Source of the DNA: Gracilimonas sp.
Lineage (GTDB): Bacteria; Bacteroidota; Rhodothermia; Balneolales; Balneolaceae
DNA: 64,000 nucleotides
Assembly (NCBI RefSeq): GCF_014762685.1
Contig: NZ_JABURM010000005.1
Coordinates: 1,860,001 to 1,924,000 of the forward strand
Direction of reading: 5' to 3'
Made by a program: the position numbers and the translations under genes. The notes below the pieces were generated by a model that did no database searches, had not been told where the DNA came from, and was given only the letters and a program-made list of their open reading frames with translations. How positions within the stretch are numbered: the first letter of the stretch is position 1; every line of letters starts with the position of its first letter. This document shows positions 8,763 to 17,662 of this stretch, in pieces.

Positions 8763-10181
8763 TTAAACAGTGGTTGCTGCTTTAGGCTTATAATTTTCGA
8801 ATTCATCATCGATGAGAACTACTTTATAGCCATTTCGTTTTAGAAATGCCGAAGCTACAGCGGAGCGGCCCCCTGCTTGACAGTGTACCACCAAGGTTTT
8901 GTCTTTGGTGATTTCACCTAATCTTGGCAATAATCGTGTATGTGCCAGGTTTTGAGCACCTTCTATATTACCTTCACTGTATTCTGAGGCTTTCCTCACA
9001 TCCAGGATCTGGTAATTGTCATCATCTACATACTGATTAATATTATCGAATTTTTGCACTGTGATAGCTTCCAGTTCTCCCCCTTGTTCAGCATAATGAT
9101 CAAGGTCCATTGGAGTCACATAGCCAATTACATTATCCAACCCAATGCGATAGAGATCACGAACGGCTTCTTCCAGTTTATGCTCCTCTACAACCAGGTA
9201 AATATCTTCATCTTCTGTGATATAAGAGCCGGCTACCGTATTAAACTGTTTGTTCATAGGCGAGAGCAATGATCCGGGAAGATGTCCTTCTGAGAATTCG
9301 TCTCTTTCTCGGGTGTCAAGCACGGCAACCTCCGTGTTGTTCGACAAGCTTCCAAGCTCCTTTAAAGTGAGATGCTTTGGCTGTGGAAGTCCTTTTATGA
9401 TTTTGGGACCAAGCTTATTGTCTCTTTTCATTCGTGCAAAATACAAAGGTGGCTCCGGCTGACCTTCAAGAATGAAATTCACGAAAGCATCCTCAGAAGT
9501 TGCTGATTTGATGGAAGCATTGTAACGCAATTCATATCCAACGGTTGTTTCAGGGATTGCTCCCAATGCTTTTCCGCAAGCACTTCCGGCTCCGTGCCCC
9601 GGCCAGATTTGCAGGTACTCGGGAACATTTTTAAAATCTTCAACCGATTTAAAAAGGGTCCGGGCAGAAGGCTCCATTACATTGGCTTGCCCCGCAGCTG
9701 ATTCCAGGAGATCAGGTCGCCCTACATCTCCTACAAATATAAAGTCGCCGGTGGCAATTCCCATGGGTTCATCCGCTGCTGCACCATCAGTAATAAAGTA
9801 ACTCAAATGTTCGGGAGTATGTCCCGGTGTGTGCCAGGCTTTAATGGTAATGTTACCTATTTTGAATTCATCACCATCGTTTAAAAACTCATAGTCATAA
9901 TCGCTGTTTTTCAGCCATTCGTACTTCCAGTCTTTATCACCTTCATCTGAGGCGTACACTTTCACTCCACGCTCGGCAAATTCCCGAAGACCGGAAATAT
10001 AATCGGCATGGATATGAGTATCAGCTGCACCGACAATGGTTAAATTTTGGCCGGCTGCATGTTCAATGTATTGGTCGATATCACGCATTGGGTCGATCAT
10101 TACAGCTGTTCCATTAGCCTGGCATCCAACCATATATGCATACTGTGCTAATTTTTCGTCAAAGAATTGTTTGAAATACAT
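8763..10181 (-). CDS. CstB-like persulfide dioxygenase-rhodanese fusion (copy 2)
   Basis: 472 residues, collinear with the 2873-4288 protein: metallo-beta-lactamase domain with THIHADY (same His-to-Tyr change), PGHTPEHLSYF, GDFIFVGDVGRPDLLES and WPGHGAGSACGK; a first rhodanese-like domain that has lost its Cys (IYLVVEEHKLEEAV); and a second with HCQAGGRSAV (Cys434). The two copies differ throughout, so this is an old duplication, not recent. The order is YeeE pair, this gene, SulP on one strand. Likely role: persulfide oxidation feeding sulfite or thiosulfate to the neighbouring carriers. Confidence 0.88.
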   Translation of the reverse strand: MYFKQFFDEKLAQYAYMVGCQANGTAVMIDPMRDIDQYIEHAAGQNLTIVGAADTHIHADYISGLREFAERGVKVYASDEGDKDWKYEWLKNSDYDYEFLNDGDEFKIGNITIKAWHTPGHTPEHLSYFITDGAAADEPMGIATGDFIFVGDVGRPDLLESAAGQANVMEPSARTLFKSVEDFKNVPEYLQIWPGHGAGSACGKALGAIPETTVGYELRYNASIKSATSEDAFVNFILEGQPEPPLYFARMKRDNKLGPKIIKGLPQPKHLTLKELGSLSNNTEVAVLDTRERDEFSEGHLPGSLLSPMNKQFNTVAGSYITEDEDIYLVVEEHKLEEAVRDLYRIGLDNVIGYVTPMDLDHYAEQGGELEAITVQKFDNINQYVDDDNYQILDVRKASEYSEGNIEGAQNLAHTRLLPRLGEITKDKTLVVHCQAGGRSAVASAFLKRNGYKVVLIDDEFENYKPKAATTV

Positions 10182-10211
10182 GTTGTTTCTCCTGTGTTGT
10201 GTTGTTAAATA

Positions 10212-10288
10212 TTCTTGGAAGTCAGAACTCTGAACTCAGTAGTCAGAATTTCTCTACTGAGTTCTGATTCCTGAATTCTGAATTCTTC
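10212..10288. repeat. TTCTGAATTC-type intergenic repeat with hairpin
   Basis: The spacer is built of degenerate units such as AGAACTCTGAACTCAG and CTGAATTCTGAATTC. Inside it GAACTCAGTAG (10232-10242) pairs perfectly with CTACTGAGTTC (10254-10264). It separates the YeeE genes from the persulfide dioxygenase gene. The style resembles other intergenic fillers here, but with CTGAATTC in place of TTGAATATT units. Confidence 0.6.
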
Positions 10289-10295
10289 CATTTCA

Positions 10296-10721
10296 TTAAT
10301 GAGGTAAAGAATCTCGAAGCATACCATAGACGTAAGTTCCTGCTGCTGCTGATAAAATTGGGATGATCATCACAGTGAGGCCGCTTCCCAGTAGTGCAAA
10401 CATGGGGCCCGGGCAGGCTCCTAATAAAGCCCAGCCAAGTCCAAATAAGCTGCCGCCAATGATGTAGCGTTTCACTTGAGTAGAATCTTTTGGAGGTATC
10501 GTAATTGGATTCCCCTTGGTATCCTTGATGTTGTTTCTTTTAATAATTTGGATGGAAATAATGCCTACCACAATTGCAAGGCCGATAATTCCATACATGT
10601 GAATAGAGTCGAAACGGAACATTTCCTGAATTCGAAACCAAGACACGACTTCAGATTTTACAAGTACAAATCCAAAAGCCATTCCAATCAATAAGTATTT
10701 GAGATATTCTAAAAATTTCAT
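10296..10721 (-). CDS. YeeE/YedE-family sulfur transporter, second half
   Basis: 141 residues with about four membrane helices. GGSLFGLGWALLGACPGP carries the conserved Cys-Pro-Gly of the YedE/DUF6691 half, the position known in YeeE thiosulfate channels to pass thiosulfate by Cys contacts. It follows the partner gene at 10740-11297 by 18 bp, and together the two make up one YeeE-like unit split in two. An HP-loop Cys (GACPG) is intact. Probable function: import of thiosulfate or a related sulfur compound. Confidence 0.88.
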   Translation of the reverse strand: MKFLEYLKYLLIGMAFGFVLVKSEVVSWFRIQEMFRFDSIHMYGIIGLAIVVGIISIQIIKRNNIKDTKGNPITIPPKDSTQVKRYIIGGSLFGLGWALLGACPGPMFALLGSGLTVMIIPILSAAAGTYVYGMLRDSLPH

Positions 10722-10739
10722 TGTTATGCTTTTATAGGA

Positions 10740-11297
10740 TTAAAGTATGAGTGGGTAAATGAAGTAAGTCATAATAAGACCGCCAATAAAGAAGCCGATG
10801 ACAGCAATCAGTGAGGCAAGTTGTAAATCGGATAACCCGGAAATAGCGTGACCGGAAGTACATCCGCCGGCATAACGAGCCCCAAAGCCTACCATAAAGC
10901 CACCTAAAACCAATACAATAAGTCCGGTTGGTGTGCCTAATGCCGCCCAGGAAATAAGATCAGCCGGAACCAATCCGGCAAAATCCTGAATTCCAAGGGC
11001 CTGTAAATCAGCTATCGTGGATGCTGCAAGATCAATCGGCTCGGGATTAGCGAATACATATCCGCCTAGAAAGCCACCAATAATAGAACCCGCTAAAAAA
11101 GTAAGATTCCACCAACCGGCTTCTTTCCAGTCATAATTGAAAAATGCTATGTTTCCGAAATTGCATGCCGCACAAGCGTGCCTCAGATTTGCCGAAACAC
11201 CGAACATCTTCCCTCCCATAATAAGCAGAAGGGGAACAGTAAGGCCGATGATGGGACCGGCTACATACCAAGGCATAGGTTGAAATAATATGTCCAT
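10740..11297 (-). CDS. YeeE/YedE-family sulfur transporter, first half
   Basis: 185 residues, five to six membrane helices. The hallmark GARYAGGCTSGHAISG (about 140-155) has the central Cys; an N-terminal CAACNFGN pair of cysteines is also present, as in this family's larger subunit. It is the first gene of the minus-strand sulfur run and is divergent from the GntR gene across 193 bp with two palindromes. It acts with the following 10296-10721 protein. Confidence 0.9.
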   Translation of the reverse strand: MDILFQPMPWYVAGPIIGLTVPLLLIMGGKMFGVSANLRHACAACNFGNIAFFNYDWKEAGWWNLTFLAGSIIGGFLGGYVFANPEPIDLAASTIADLQALGIQDFAGLVPADLISWAALGTPTGLIVLVLGGFMVGFGARYAGGCTSGHAISGLSDLQLASLIAVIGFFIGGLIMTYFIYPLIL

Positions 11298-11380
11298 CAG
11301 TTTGAGTATTTATTTAATTATTTATCGTTCTTTTTTTTCTTCGTTCCAATGATACTGGGTTTTTTTGATTTGTAACAACA

Positions 11381-11390
11381 TGTTATAACA
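11381..11390. promoter_or_regulatory. Possible GntR-type operator
   Basis: TGTTATAACA is a perfect 10-bp palindrome in the divergent spacer, 84 bp from the yeeE start and 101 bp from the gntR start. HutC-type GntR proteins often bind short AT-centred palindromes of the GT-TA-AC kind. Short and AT-rich, so chance occurrence is possible. Confidence 0.35.
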
Positions 11391-11422
11391 AGTATATTGC
11401 ATTGAGGTTAATTGGCGAGATT

Positions 11423-11462
11423 TTACCAGTAAGGGCGAATTGCAATGCGCCCTTACTGGTAA
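11423..11462. promoter_or_regulatory. 40-bp near-perfect palindrome between yeeE and gntR
   Basis: Arm TTACCAGTAAGGGCG (11423-11437) mirrors CGCCCTTACTGGTAA (11448-11462) perfectly, and the 10-base centre contains ATTGCAAT, itself a palindrome; only one base pair of twenty (11438/11447) breaks the symmetry. Both neighbours are transcribed away from it, so it is not a terminator. Best guess is a regulator-binding site, perhaps for the adjacent GntR protein, or a cruciform/hairpin in the gntR leader 28 bp before its ATG. Confidence 0.6.
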
Positions 11463-11490
11463 CCAAGACTTTGATATAAAAATTTGATCT

Positions 11491-12276
11491 ATGGAACAAC
11501 AATCATCTAAACACGAATACGTTAAACAGCATTTGCAAAAAGAAATCACTGAGGGAAATTATGAAGCCGGAGAGAAACTGCCTTCTGAAAACCGTCTTTG
11601 TGATTACTTTAAGGTAAGCCGCGTAACCGTCCGTCACGCGTTGCAAAATTTGGAGAATGACGGGCTGATTTATCGCAAACAAGGTATAGGCGCTTTTGTT
11701 AATGATCAGAATATGAAGAGTAACCTTGTCCGGCTGACAGATTTCTCGGAGGATATGCGCCTTGCCGGTTTGGAAAGCAGTTCCCGGCTCATCAGTTTAA
11801 AAAAAGTAGATCCCGTTAAAGAGGTAAATGAGATTCTGGAAGTTCGCCCTGATATGAAACTCATCCGTGTGGATCGTATTCGCCTCGGCAGTGGAAAACC
11901 CGTAGCGTTTGACATCACATGGCTTCCGCCCGGCTATGGCCAACTTCTATTTGATGAAGACCTAACCACTCAAACCATCTACAATGTGATTGAAGAAAAA
12001 TATGAGATTCCCATTCTTGCCGGTAGTTATAAAATTACTGCCATCAATGCCGACGACTATATTGCGAATCAACTAAATATTTCCCAAAATGATGCCGTTC
12101 TGGAAATTGACCGTTGCTCACGAACCACCGGTGACAAAAAGGTTTATTTTCAAAAGCGATATTACAATCCGGCCCACGTTTCCTATGTAATGGAGCTTTC
12201 CCGAAATGATGAATCTGAAACTTCCTCTAAAGATGGGTTACCCCTCAAGGAATTCTCTCCGAAGTTTGCTAAATAA
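11491..12276 (+). CDS. GntR/HutC-family transcriptional regulator
   Basis: 261 residues. N-terminal winged helix (about 8-72) with EKLPSENRLCDYFKVSRVTVRHAL, the classic GntR helix-turn-helix; C-terminal UTRA ligand domain (about 90-235) with IRVDRIRLGSGKPVAFDITWLP. HutC-type members sense small metabolites and repress nearby genes. It is divergent from the YeeE/persulfide cluster, so that cluster is its likely target; the M16 peptidase genes follow on the same strand after about 50 bp and could also be included. The ligand cannot be predicted. Confidence 0.92.
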   Translation: MEQQSSKHEYVKQHLQKEITEGNYEAGEKLPSENRLCDYFKVSRVTVRHALQNLENDGLIYRKQGIGAFVNDQNMKSNLVRLTDFSEDMRLAGLESSSRLISLKKVDPVKEVNEILEVRPDMKLIRVDRIRLGSGKPVAFDITWLPPGYGQLLFDEDLTTQTIYNVIEEKYEIPILAGSYKITAINADDYIANQLNISQNDAVLEIDRCSRTTGDKKVYFQKRYYNPAHVSYVMELSRNDESETSSKDGLPLKEFSPKFAK

Positions 12277-12330
12277 CAACATAAACAGCATTTTCCGTCT
12301 ACTTATAACTGTTCACTAATTGTGGGTCAA

Positions 12331-13836
12331 ATGAAAAAAACACAGAGAATAATGGCAACCTCCATGCTGATGCTAACGTTTGTGTTTTCCTTTTCGGGGA
12401 TTCAAGCACAGTACCTGGAGGAGTTTGAAGATAAAGTAACCGAGTTTACGCTAGATAATGGATTGCACTTCATTATAATTGAACGGCATGATGCCCCAGT
12501 TGCAAGTTTCTACACCCATGTGGATGTAGGCGGAGCTAATGAACCGGTTGGAAATACAGGTATTGCACACATATTTGAACATATGGCATTTAAGGGTACT
12601 CATTATATCGGCACCACAAACTGGGAAAAAGAGAAAGTGGTGATCGATCAAATGGATCAGGTGTATCAGGAGTGGCTTCGTGAAAAATATAAAGCCAATC
12701 CGGATTCTTCTGTCCTGAATGCAAAATGGACAAAGTTTCAGGAACTTCAGGAGGAATCAAGGCAATTTGTAGTCAATAATGAATTCTCCCAAATTATTGA
12801 GCAAAATGGCGGTACAGGCTTAAATGCTTCTACCGGTGCTGATTTTACAAATTATTTTTATAGCCTCCCTTCAAACAGGGCTGAATTATGGTTCAACCTG
12901 GAATCAGACCGATTCAAAAACCCAACCTATCGTGAGTTTTATGTTGAGAAAGAGGTGGTTCGCGAAGAACGCAGGATGCGTACTGATTCTAATCCAATCG
13001 GACGATTGATTGAGGAATTTTTAGCCGTGGCCTATACTGCTCACCCTTATGGACGCCCTGTAGTAGGCTGGAACTCTGATATTACTGCCACTACCATTGC
13101 AGATGCTCGTGATTTTTATGACAAATTCTACGTACCAAGTAATATCACTATTGCTATTGCCGGTGATGTAAAACCTAGCCGAATGAGGGAATTAGCTCAA
13201 GAGTATTTCGGTGATCTCAGGGAAGGCGAACCGGCACCTATAGTTACTACTATCGAACCCGAACAACGAGGTGAACGACGCTTCAGTATTGAAGGAAACT
13301 CACAGCCTATTATGCTAATCGGATATCATGGTGTTGAAGAGTCTCACCCTGATTTTGAAGCATTGAATTTAGTAGGGAATATTATTTCAAATGGCCGCAC
13401 ATCACGTCTTTATAAAAAATTGGTTGAAGATCGCCAGCTTGCTTTACAAGTTGTTGCTTTTAATGGTTTTCCGGGAAGTAAATATGGTTCTATGTTCCTA
13501 ACTCTTGCTGTGCCTAACAGAGGGGTGGAACTAGATTCACTTGAGAACTCAATCTATGAGGAAATAGAGTCAGTAAAAAAAGGGGCACTGACCCAGGAAG
13601 AATTAGATCGGGCCCGTACTAATATTCGAGCAGGAATTATTCGCGGACTTAATAACAACACCGGACTGGCCAGTAACTTCGCAAGTACACATGCAACCAA
13701 AGGTGACTGGAGAGAAGTATTTTTACGATTGGATCGCATCAATGAGGTGACTTTGGAAGACCTGCAGCGTGTTACAAAAAAATACTTAGTCAAAGACACC
13801 CGAACCGTAGGTGCTACGGTACAAGCTGATTCCTAA
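12331..13836 (+). CDS. M16 zinc metallopeptidase, active subunit
   Basis: 501 residues with a Sec signal peptide ending in GIQAQ. The inverted zinc motif HIFEH is present in GIAHIFEHMAFKGT, and the third ligand Glu lies in the YVEKEVVREERRM stretch, so this subunit should be catalytic. A roughly 75-residue insertion follows the motif before GTGLNASTGADFTNYF. I use ATG 12331 because MKKTQ starts the signal peptide; an upstream GTG at 12322 adds three residues. It pairs with the next gene (32 bp), the usual active/inactive M16 arrangement for periplasmic peptide degradation. Confidence 0.92.
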   Translation: MKKTQRIMATSMLMLTFVFSFSGIQAQYLEEFEDKVTEFTLDNGLHFIIIERHDAPVASFYTHVDVGGANEPVGNTGIAHIFEHMAFKGTHYIGTTNWEKEKVVIDQMDQVYQEWLREKYKANPDSSVLNAKWTKFQELQEESRQFVVNNEFSQIIEQNGGTGLNASTGADFTNYFYSLPSNRAELWFNLESDRFKNPTYREFYVEKEVVREERRMRTDSNPIGRLIEEFLAVAYTAHPYGRPVVGWNSDITATTIADARDFYDKFYVPSNITIAIAGDVKPSRMRELAQEYFGDLREGEPAPIVTTIEPEQRGERRFSIEGNSQPIMLIGYHGVEESHPDFEALNLVGNIISNGRTSRLYKKLVEDRQLALQVVAFNGFPGSKYGSMFLTLAVPNRGVELDSLENSIYEEIESVKKGALTQEELDRARTNIRAGIIRGLNNNTGLASNFASTHATKGDWREVFLRLDRINEVTLEDLQRVTKKYLVKDTRTVGATVQADS

Positions 13837-13868
13837 TTCAATATTTTAACTGCCTAATGGATTTTATT

Positions 13869-15935
13869 ATGAAACGTTTAACCATTTTTATTTTTGCATT
13901 GCTTATCGCATTACCCATTTCTGCGCAAAAGCGATATCATGAGATTGAGTTTCCGGAAATCAATCCTATACAAATGCCGGAAGTAGAAGAATTCAACCTT
14001 GATAATGGGATTAACTTCCTCCTGGTTGAAGACAAGGAACTGCCCCTCATAAATGTGCGGGTGACAGTAAAAACCGGTGGTATTTTGGTTTCGGAAGATA
14101 AAACAGGGCTTGCCGGCATGACGGGAAGCGTAATGCGTGAAGGAGGTTCTGTTAACTACCCGGCCGACGAACTTAATAAACTGCTGGAAGATAATGCCGC
14201 TTACATCTCTACTTTTATCGGAACCGGCTCTGGGGGAGCAAGTTTAAATGTTCTGAAAGAAGATTTTGACGATTTACTCCCTGTTTTTGTGGACGTCTTA
14301 CAAAATCCTGCTTTCCCTACAGACAAAATTGATCTTGCTAAAACTCAAGCCAAAAGCAGTATTTCTCGCCGTAACGATAACCAAACTCAGATAGGAAGCC
14401 GGGAATTTCAAAAATTGATTTATGGGGAGAATTCTGTTTACACCCGCCAAACCGAATACGAAACTATAGATAATATTACCCGTGAAGACATGATTGAACT
14501 TCACGAAAATGCTTTTGTCGGTTCAAACCTGACAGTGGGTATAGTTGGTGACTTTGATACTGATGAAATGAAGCAAAAATTGCGTGAAGCCTTTGGGAGT
14601 TTTCCAACAGGAAGTCCAACCAATCTCATATATCCGGAAATAAACTATGATTTTCCCTCCACCATAAACTTTATAAACAAATCAGATGTAAACCAGAGTT
14701 ATGTTTCTATGGGACATATTGGAGGTTTACGAGAAAACCCGGATTATCCTGCCATTCAGGTAATGAATGAAGTGCTGGCCGGTGGATTTTCAAGCCGATT
14801 GTTCCAGGAAGTGCGAACCAACCTTGGTTTAGCCTATTCAGTGGGTGGTGGTTATGGAACCAATATCAATTACCCTGGCACCTTTCGGCTTGTTACTATG
14901 ACAAAAAGCTCCACTACAGCTGAGGCCATTGATGCCATCTTGAATGAAGTAAAAAGACTTCAGCAAGAACCTATCACCAAAGAAGAACTCAACAACACTA
15001 AAGATCAATTCTTAAACTCTTTGGTATTTCGATACGACAGTAAGTCCAAAATCCTGAACGAGCGAATCAACAACGAGTATAGCGGACTTTCTCCGGATGC
15101 TTTTGATAAGCTTATGGAAGGAATAAAAGCTACGACCATAGAAGATGTACAACGTGTAGCCCGGGAGTATTTGAAACCGGATGAAATGCAGATTTTGGTC
15201 GTAGGCAATAAAGATGAAATCGGTGATCAGTTAGAAAAATACGGTAAAGTAAATGAAATCGACATTTCTATTCCTGAGCCACCTTCTGATGAAGAAGAAA
15301 CTGCCGGAGATGCAGCCCAGGGGCAACAGTGGTTGAACAAGATGTCGGATGCCATCATAGCGTCCGGAACCGAAGCAGAAGCGATTCGTGAAGAAGCAAC
15401 TATTACTCAAAAAACACCAATGGGTGATATGGAATTACAAAGTTCTTCTGTCACTAATTATAATAATTACTCCTCTGAAAGAACTATGCAAACTCCACAG
15501 GGCGAAATGAGTATTAGTTTCGAAAACGGCAGCGGCACCTTAAGCATGATGGGACAACAACGACCGCTTCCTTCGCAGATGGCTCAACCAATATTGAAAG
15601 AAATGAAACGCAGCTATCTTGCCATCGCATTTAATAAAGATGTTGCAAAAGCTGAATACCTTGGAGAGGAAACCGTAGAGGGCAAAAATTACGCTGTTCT
15701 TCGCGTTAAAAACGATGGGGTACAGGTGACTTATTTACTGAATAAAGAAACAGCTTTACCGGCACGCACCAGGTATTCAGAAATGAACCCGCAAACCGGA
15801 CAACGTCAACAAGCCGAAACCGTATTTTTTGACTGGAAAGTGGTAGATGGCATTGCATACGCTTACTCCGCAATTACTTATACAGATGGAGAAGTAGCCG
15901 CAGAAGTATCAGTTGAAAGTCATGGAACCGAATAA
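13869..15935 (+). CDS. M16 peptidase-like, inactive partner with C-terminal extension
   Basis: 688 residues with a signal peptide (MKRLTIFIFALLIALPISAQ). Two M16 domains follow (about 45-245 and 250-475). The zinc motif is missing: the corresponding segment reads GLAGMTGSVMREGGS, so this is the non-catalytic subunit. The substrate-binding R/Y signature of the second domain is there (GGFSSRLFQEVRTNLGLAYSV). Residues beyond about 490 form an extra beta-rich domain (YLGEETVEGKNYAVLRV, LPARTRYSEM) resembling LolA-like lipoprotein-sorting folds; its job is unknown. Start at ATG 13869 rather than 13857, for the signal peptide. Confidence 0.9.
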   Translation: MKRLTIFIFALLIALPISAQKRYHEIEFPEINPIQMPEVEEFNLDNGINFLLVEDKELPLINVRVTVKTGGILVSEDKTGLAGMTGSVMREGGSVNYPADELNKLLEDNAAYISTFIGTGSGGASLNVLKEDFDDLLPVFVDVLQNPAFPTDKIDLAKTQAKSSISRRNDNQTQIGSREFQKLIYGENSVYTRQTEYETIDNITREDMIELHENAFVGSNLTVGIVGDFDTDEMKQKLREAFGSFPTGSPTNLIYPEINYDFPSTINFINKSDVNQSYVSMGHIGGLRENPDYPAIQVMNEVLAGGFSSRLFQEVRTNLGLAYSVGGGYGTNINYPGTFRLVTMTKSSTTAEAIDAILNEVKRLQQEPITKEELNNTKDQFLNSLVFRYDSKSKILNERINNEYSGLSPDAFDKLMEGIKATTIEDVQRVAREYLKPDEMQILVVGNKDEIGDQLEKYGKVNEIDISIPEPPSDEEETAGDAAQGQQWLNKMSDAIIASGTEAEAIREEATITQKTPMGDMELQSSSVTNYNNYSSERTMQTPQGEMSISFENGSGTLSMMGQQRPLPSQMAQPILKEMKRSYLAIAFNKDVAKAEYLGEETVEGKNYAVLRVKNDGVQVTYLLNKETALPARTRYSEMNPQTGQRQQAETVFFDWKVVDGIAYAYSAITYTDGEVAAEVSVESHGTE

Positions 15936-15961
15936 AAATTTAACTTCATCAAACTTACATG

Positions 15962-15999
15962 TTAAAACCCGTATTTCTTTACTTTAGTACGGGTTTTAA
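15962..15999 (+). terminator. Rho-independent terminator after M16 pair
   Basis: Perfect 12-bp stem TTAAAACCCGTA (15962-15973) and TACGGGTTTTAA (15988-15999), 14-nt loop, 26 bp after the M16 stop codon. The T-rich 3' arm serves as the U tract. Confidence 0.8.
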
Positions 16000-16059
16000 A
16001 TTCGTATTTAAATACTTGTCCTATATATTTAGGGTAAATCAATTTTAGAGGTAAACATT

Positions 16060-16584
16060 ATGTCAGTTTGGGATAACGAATATCCATCAGATTCAGAATA
16101 CGCTCATTATTATGCCGAGTATGTAGCCCATGTTCCCAAGAACAATATTATTGAAACACTAAATACCCAGATGCATGAAATGTACACCTTCATTAATGCA
16201 ATACCGGGGCATAAAGCATTTTTTGCTTACGAAGAGGGGAAATGGACTATAAAGGAAATAATAGGCCACATGATTGAAACCGAGCGTGTATTCTCTTATC
16301 GGGCTTTAGCCTTCTCCCGGCGTGACCCAAGTCCCCTTCCTCCGATGGAGCAGGATGAGTACATCAAATATTCGAATTACAATAAACGAACCATTAATAA
16401 TCTGGCAAATGAATATATGGCTGTACGTATTTCGAGTGTTCACTTATTCCAAAATATGACCAGAGAAATGCTTTTACAGAAAGGAACAGCCAGCGGAGTA
16501 GAATTCACGGTCCGCTCTATTCCTTTTATTATTGCCGGCCACGAACTGCATCATATCAACATTATTAAAGAGAAGTATTTGTAG
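16060..16584 (+). CDS. DinB-like four-helix metal-binding protein
   Basis: 174 residues of the DinB/YfiT superfamily. The three metal-ligand histidines are visible: IGHMIETE in helix 2 and HELHHINIIKEKY in the last helix. EGKWTIKEIIGHMIETERVFSYRALAF is the typical helix-2 block of YfiT-like proteins. Members are thiol-dependent transferases or stress proteins; the substrate is not evident. AGAGG lies about 10 bp before the ATG. Single gene between a terminator and the convergent glycosyltransferase. Confidence 0.88.
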   Translation: MSVWDNEYPSDSEYAHYYAEYVAHVPKNNIIETLNTQMHEMYTFINAIPGHKAFFAYEEGKWTIKEIIGHMIETERVFSYRALAFSRRDPSPLPPMEQDEYIKYSNYNKRTINNLANEYMAVRISSVHLFQNMTREMLLQKGTASGVEFTVRSIPFIIAGHELHHINIIKEKYL

Positions 16585-16630
16585 CGATAGATTGATGCCT
16601 TTAGAGGACCTATTCGAAGAAGGGTGTGAG

Positions 16631-17662
16631 TCAATTTACTACTGATTGTTCAAAACTCTTTTGCTTAGACACCTTACCTAAACCCAAATGTATGATCTTC
16701 TGAACCAACTCCTCTTCATCCGAAATTTCCGGAAGATTCAAAGCCCGTCCTTCTTCGATCCAATCTGAAAGTGTTTGGCTAAAATACTGATCAACCTGAT
16801 ATACCACTTTTGCGCCTATTTTTTTCAAAGCAGCAGCATTACACAACTGCTCATATTGTTTTTTAATAGGAATAGTGAGTAATTTTTTCCCTAAAAACAT
16901 GGCTTCAGAGGTCGTTTCAAATCCTGTAGAAGAAACAATCCCCAAGCAATTTTCAATACTCTCCAGAAATGTCTCCTTACCCAGCGGGTTTACTTTTACA
17001 TTTTCTCTGATGTAAGCCTTTTCACATTCCGGACAAAAAACATGCCATTCCACTTTTCTCACCTGATTAAATATGGTATATAACATTTTATTATTGAATG
17101 CTGGCAAATACACGGTAACGTGCCCCCCCGGCTTCGGGTGAAGATCACGAATATGTCTTCTAATAATGGGTGGAGCAATGAAATCATCATACCTCAAATA
17201 ATGAGATCCCACAGCCGCTGTACTCGGCGCAAAGTGCCTCATCACCTGTTCAGCCATCACAGATCGTTTATCAGGCCTAGGTGAATTTCCCGATAGAAAT
17301 GATGCCTGATGACTGATAGCCACACAGGGAATTCTAGCACTCTGTGCAGCCCATGCGGTAACCGGCTCAAAGTCATTTACAACAAAATCATACGCTTCAA
17401 CCGGTAGGGTTTGAATATCTCGGATGAATCTTAATGGATGAAGATTAAGAGCGGTTTCGAGCACATCCACACTACCGTTATTGTCGTAAGCAAAGCTAAG
17501 TCCTCTTGCTTTATACTGAACTGGCCCATCGATATTCATTTTGAAATTATACCCACTGATGAGTACATCCACTTCTGCATATTCACGAAGTTTGGGAAGT
17601 ACTACTCTTGCCCGACTTATATGGCCGTGGCCGGTTCCCTGTACGCCGTACAGAATCCTCAT
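16631..17662 (-). CDS. MurG-like glycosyltransferase
   Basis: 343 residues with a GT-B fold. The N-terminus MRILYGVQGTGHGHISRA has the glycine/His-rich loop of GT28-type enzymes; the C-terminal half has LGIVSSTGFETTSEAMFLGKKLLTIPI, a nucleotide-sugar binding motif with conserved Gly, Glu and Pro. It overlaps the upstream phosphatase gene by 4 bp (start inside ATGA), implying coupled translation. Likely cytoplasmic or membrane-edge, in glycolipid or surface-sugar synthesis; acceptor and sugar unknown. Confidence 0.85.
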   Translation of the reverse strand: MRILYGVQGTGHGHISRARVVLPKLREYAEVDVLISGYNFKMNIDGPVQYKARGLSFAYDNNGSVDVLETALNLHPLRFIRDIQTLPVEAYDFVVNDFEPVTAWAAQSARIPCVAISHQASFLSGNSPRPDKRSVMAEQVMRHFAPSTAAVGSHYLRYDDFIAPPIIRRHIRDLHPKPGGHVTVYLPAFNNKMLYTIFNQVRKVEWHVFCPECEKAYIRENVKVNPLGKETFLESIENCLGIVSSTGFETTSEAMFLGKKLLTIPIKKQYEQLCNAAALKKIGAKVVYQVDQYFSQTLSDWIEEGRALNLPEISDEEELVQKIIHLGLGKVSKQKSFEQSVVN

